A stretch of 64,000 nt of DNA, taken from the NCBI GenBank assembly GCA_964498125.1, contig CAZCGE010000143.1, forward strand, positions 1 to 64,000, in the 5' to 3' direction. Positions 62,455 through 64,000 of the stretch are shown in pieces; position 1 is the stretch's first letter; every line of letters begins with the position of its first letter. Origin of the DNA: CAMDBL01 sp964498125 (GTDB lineage: Bacteria > Pseudomonadota > Alphaproteobacteria > Rhizobiales > Hyphomicrobiaceae). Both the position numbers and the translations under genes were made by a program. The notes under the pieces were generated by a model that was given only the letters and a program-made list of their open reading frames with translations, searched no databases and had not been told where the DNA came from.

Positions 62455-63594
62455 TCAAAACACCGCTCCCCGTGCCGCAACCGGCCAGACGCTCTCCACC
62501 CGCGCGCGCTCAGTGCCCATGCCGCGCACGCCGATGTACCAGTCGTGCAGGTTGATGGTCGGGTCGCAATGGCCGGGGATCAGCAGGATCTTGTCGCCGA
62601 GCCTGGGCCGCACGTTGCAGGCGGCGACGTTGAGGTTGCCGTGCTCATCGGACGGGCGCTCGTAAACGGCACCGGCCAGGCCCGCGACCTCGGGCATGCC
62701 CGAGTCGAAGGCGAAGGCCTTGAGGCCGGCGTCGACCACGGCACGTTCGAGGTTCGGCGTACTCATCACGGTGGCATGGACGAACAGCGCGTGCTCGAAG
62801 GTATCGAAGCGGTCGCCGTCGGCCTTCTTGTTGCGGGCATAGTCGGCATCCATGAAGCAATAGGAGCCCGCCTGCAGCTCATTGTAGACGCCGCTGGCCG
62901 CTTCCAGCTCGAACGTGCCGGTGCCGGCGCCCGTGATGATGTCGCAGGCAAGCCCAGCCTTGCCGAGCAGGTCCTTGGTGCGCCCCGCACTCTCGGCCGC
63001 GTAAGCGATCGCCTCGCGCCGTTCCGTGATCGTGCGCAAATGCTGGGCGCGGCCATGGTAGGCGTGCAGGCCGGCGAAGGTGAGACTTTGCTCGCGGGCG
63101 ATCCGCTCGGCCAACGCGACGGCGGGCGCGCCCGGCTCGACGCCGCAGCGATTGCCGCCGACGTTGATCTCGACCAGAACCCCGAGCGTGACGCCGGTCT
63201 TGGCCGCGGCGGCAGCCAGTCCCTCGATCGCCGCCTCATTGTCGACGGCGACCGAGATGCGCGCCTGATGCGCGAGTGCCGCCAGCCGATCGAGTTTGCG
63301 CGCGCCGATCACTTCGTTGGATATCAGCACATCACTGATGCCACCGAGCACCATCACCTCGGCCTCGGACACCTTCTGACAGCATAACCCGACGGCGCCG
63401 AGCGCCACTTGTTTCAAACCGATCACCGACGACTTGTGCGTCTTGGCATGGGGTCGTAGCCGCACGCCGGCCTTGGCCGCCGCATCGGCCATAAGCTTCA
63501 GGTTGCGCTCGAAGGCGTCGAGGTCGATGATCAGCGCCGGCGTGTCGATGTCGGACATCGCGTCGCCGGGCCTGGCAGGTGGAAGTTGTTGCAT
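62455..63594 (-). CDS. DSD1/D-threonine-aldolase-family PLP enzyme
   Basis: The 379-residue enzyme has an alanine-racemase-type PLP barrel: LIIDLDAFERNLKLMA, RPHAKTHKS with the PLP Lys at 51, GLHAYHGRAQH, and a C-terminal metal site LIPGHCDPTINLHDWYIG. Family members are D-threonine aldolases, D-serine dehydratases and the 3-hydroxy-D-aspartate aldolase of the beta-hydroxyaspartate cycle. ATG 63594 follows AGGAG at seven bases. It is 98 bases upstream of the binding-protein gene, probably cotranscribed. Confidence 0.92.
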   Translation of the reverse strand: MQQLPPARPGDAMSDIDTPALIIDLDAFERNLKLMADAAAKAGVRLRPHAKTHKSSVIGLKQVALGAVGLCCQKVSEAEVMVLGGISDVLISNEVIGARKLDRLAALAHQARISVAVDNEAAIEGLAAAAAKTGVTLGVLVEINVGGNRCGVEPGAPAVALAERIAREQSLTFAGLHAYHGRAQHLRTITERREAIAYAAESAGRTKDLLGKAGLACDIITGAGTGTFELEAASGVYNELQAGSYCFMDADYARNKKADGDRFDTFEHALFVHATVMSTPNLERAVVDAGLKAFAFDSGMPEVAGLAGAVYERPSDEHGNLNVAACNVRPRLGDKILLIPGHCDPTINLHDWYIGVRGMGTERARVESVWPVAARGAVF

Positions 63595-63875
63595 GGGTGG
63601 ACTCCTGATCCGAGTGCGACCATTGCAGTTTCGCCGTGGACGGGCAACGCCGGCGACGGCGGGACGAGGCCGGGCCGCGGTCCTTCACTCACGGTACTAT
63701 CAACGCGATAACAGCGTAATAACTGACATGCGGGCGGCCACATGTCTCCGCGACCGGCTGGTCTGCGTTGGTGGAGGGTGGACGCGACCGGTCGCAGTTC
63801 ATAGTCTCGCTCAGATCGCTGGCGAGCTCGAGCGCAGGCTCGGGTCCAGCGATGTGCCGACTGCGAGGCAAACTC

Positions 63876-64000
63876 ATGACCACCAAGACCGACCCGATCG
63901 CCTTCGAGCTGTTCAAGAACGCGATTTTCTCGATCGCCGACGAGATGGCGCTGACGGTGTTCCGCACCACCTACTCGGGCGTGCTCAAGGACAACATGGA
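63876..64000 (+). CDS. Hydantoinase B/oxoprolinase family protein, 5' part only
   Basis: Only 41 codons are inside the window. The reading begins MTTKTDPIAFELFKNAIFSI and continues ADEMALTVFRTTYSGVLKDN, the characteristic N-terminus of HyuB, the beta subunit of ATP-dependent N-methylhydantoinase/oxoprolinase-like enzymes. GAGG lies nine bases upstream of the ATG. It is divergent from the DSD1-type gene across 281 bases that show no other gene. The gene runs off the window. Confidence 0.85.
   Translation, partial: MTTKTDPIAFELFKNAIFSIADEMALTVFRTTYSGVLKDNM

Overview
The window is high-GC, densely coded chromosomal DNA that looks alphaproteobacterial (Rhodospirillales or Hyphomicrobiales type, for example Reyranella- or Bradyrhizobium-like). 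The evidence is a short-form HisG with a separate HisZ, a ppiD-trpE pair, a MotA-like/OmpA-like pair next to an inositol-monophosphatase gene, an hsp20 gene with a ROSE-type RNA thermometer and an RpoH-like promoter, and many Bug/TctC, LivK-like and NMT1-like substrate-binding proteins. This is inference from gene content; no rRNA or tRNA gene was found.

Layout. 0.2-5 kb: a class I aminotransferase, two Bug-type periplasmic receptors and a flavin monooxygenase. 5.1-6.1 kb: a RelE-like toxin followed by an unusual antitoxin whose DNA-binding half seems replaced by a DUF1508 domain, with a 37-bp direct repeat on both sides. 6.2-13.7 kb: smc, hisS, hisZ, hisG and a small membrane protein. 14-16.3 kb: a secreted protein, a ParD/ParE-like module, a small orphan gene, a frameshifted gene and the heat-regulated hsp20. 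16.8-24.2 kb (minus strand): OmpA-like and MotA-like envelope proteins, SuhB-like phosphatase, a type I secretion ABC transporter with its HlyD adaptor, and a HlyC-like acyltransferase with altered catalytic positions. 24.4-31.7 kb: rfbD; a glycosyltransferase/ChbG-type deacetylase/GtrA operon resembling lipid-linked aminosugar pathways; a 1.8-kb island (RES/Xre toxin-antitoxin plus a broken IS1595-type transposase) bounded by a 142-bp duplication; and a large processive glycosyltransferase.

31.7-50.7 kb: an amino-acid-type binding protein, enoyl-CoA hydratase with an ADP-forming acyl-CoA synthetase, tpiA, ppiD, trpE, three LivK-like binding proteins without permeases, a hydrolase, a DenD-like dehydrogenase and a P1-family peptidase. 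50.8-64 kb: DadA-like oxidase, then a catabolic block with one taurine/nitrate-type ABC permease and ATPase, three paralogous NMT1-like binding proteins, a TauD-like dioxygenase, an amidohydrolase, an SDR dehydrogenase, a metallo-beta-lactamase-fold hydrolase, a DSD1-type aldolase/dehydratase and the start of a hydantoinase B gene.

The intergenic spaces carry several families of extragenic palindromes, often touching or supplying stop codons, plus a 222-bp MITE-like element. The most unusual items are the HTH-less DUF1508 antitoxin, the duplicated-junction RES/Xre island, the atypical HlyC-like protein beside a type I secretion system, and the uncharacterised NMT1/TauD catabolic block.
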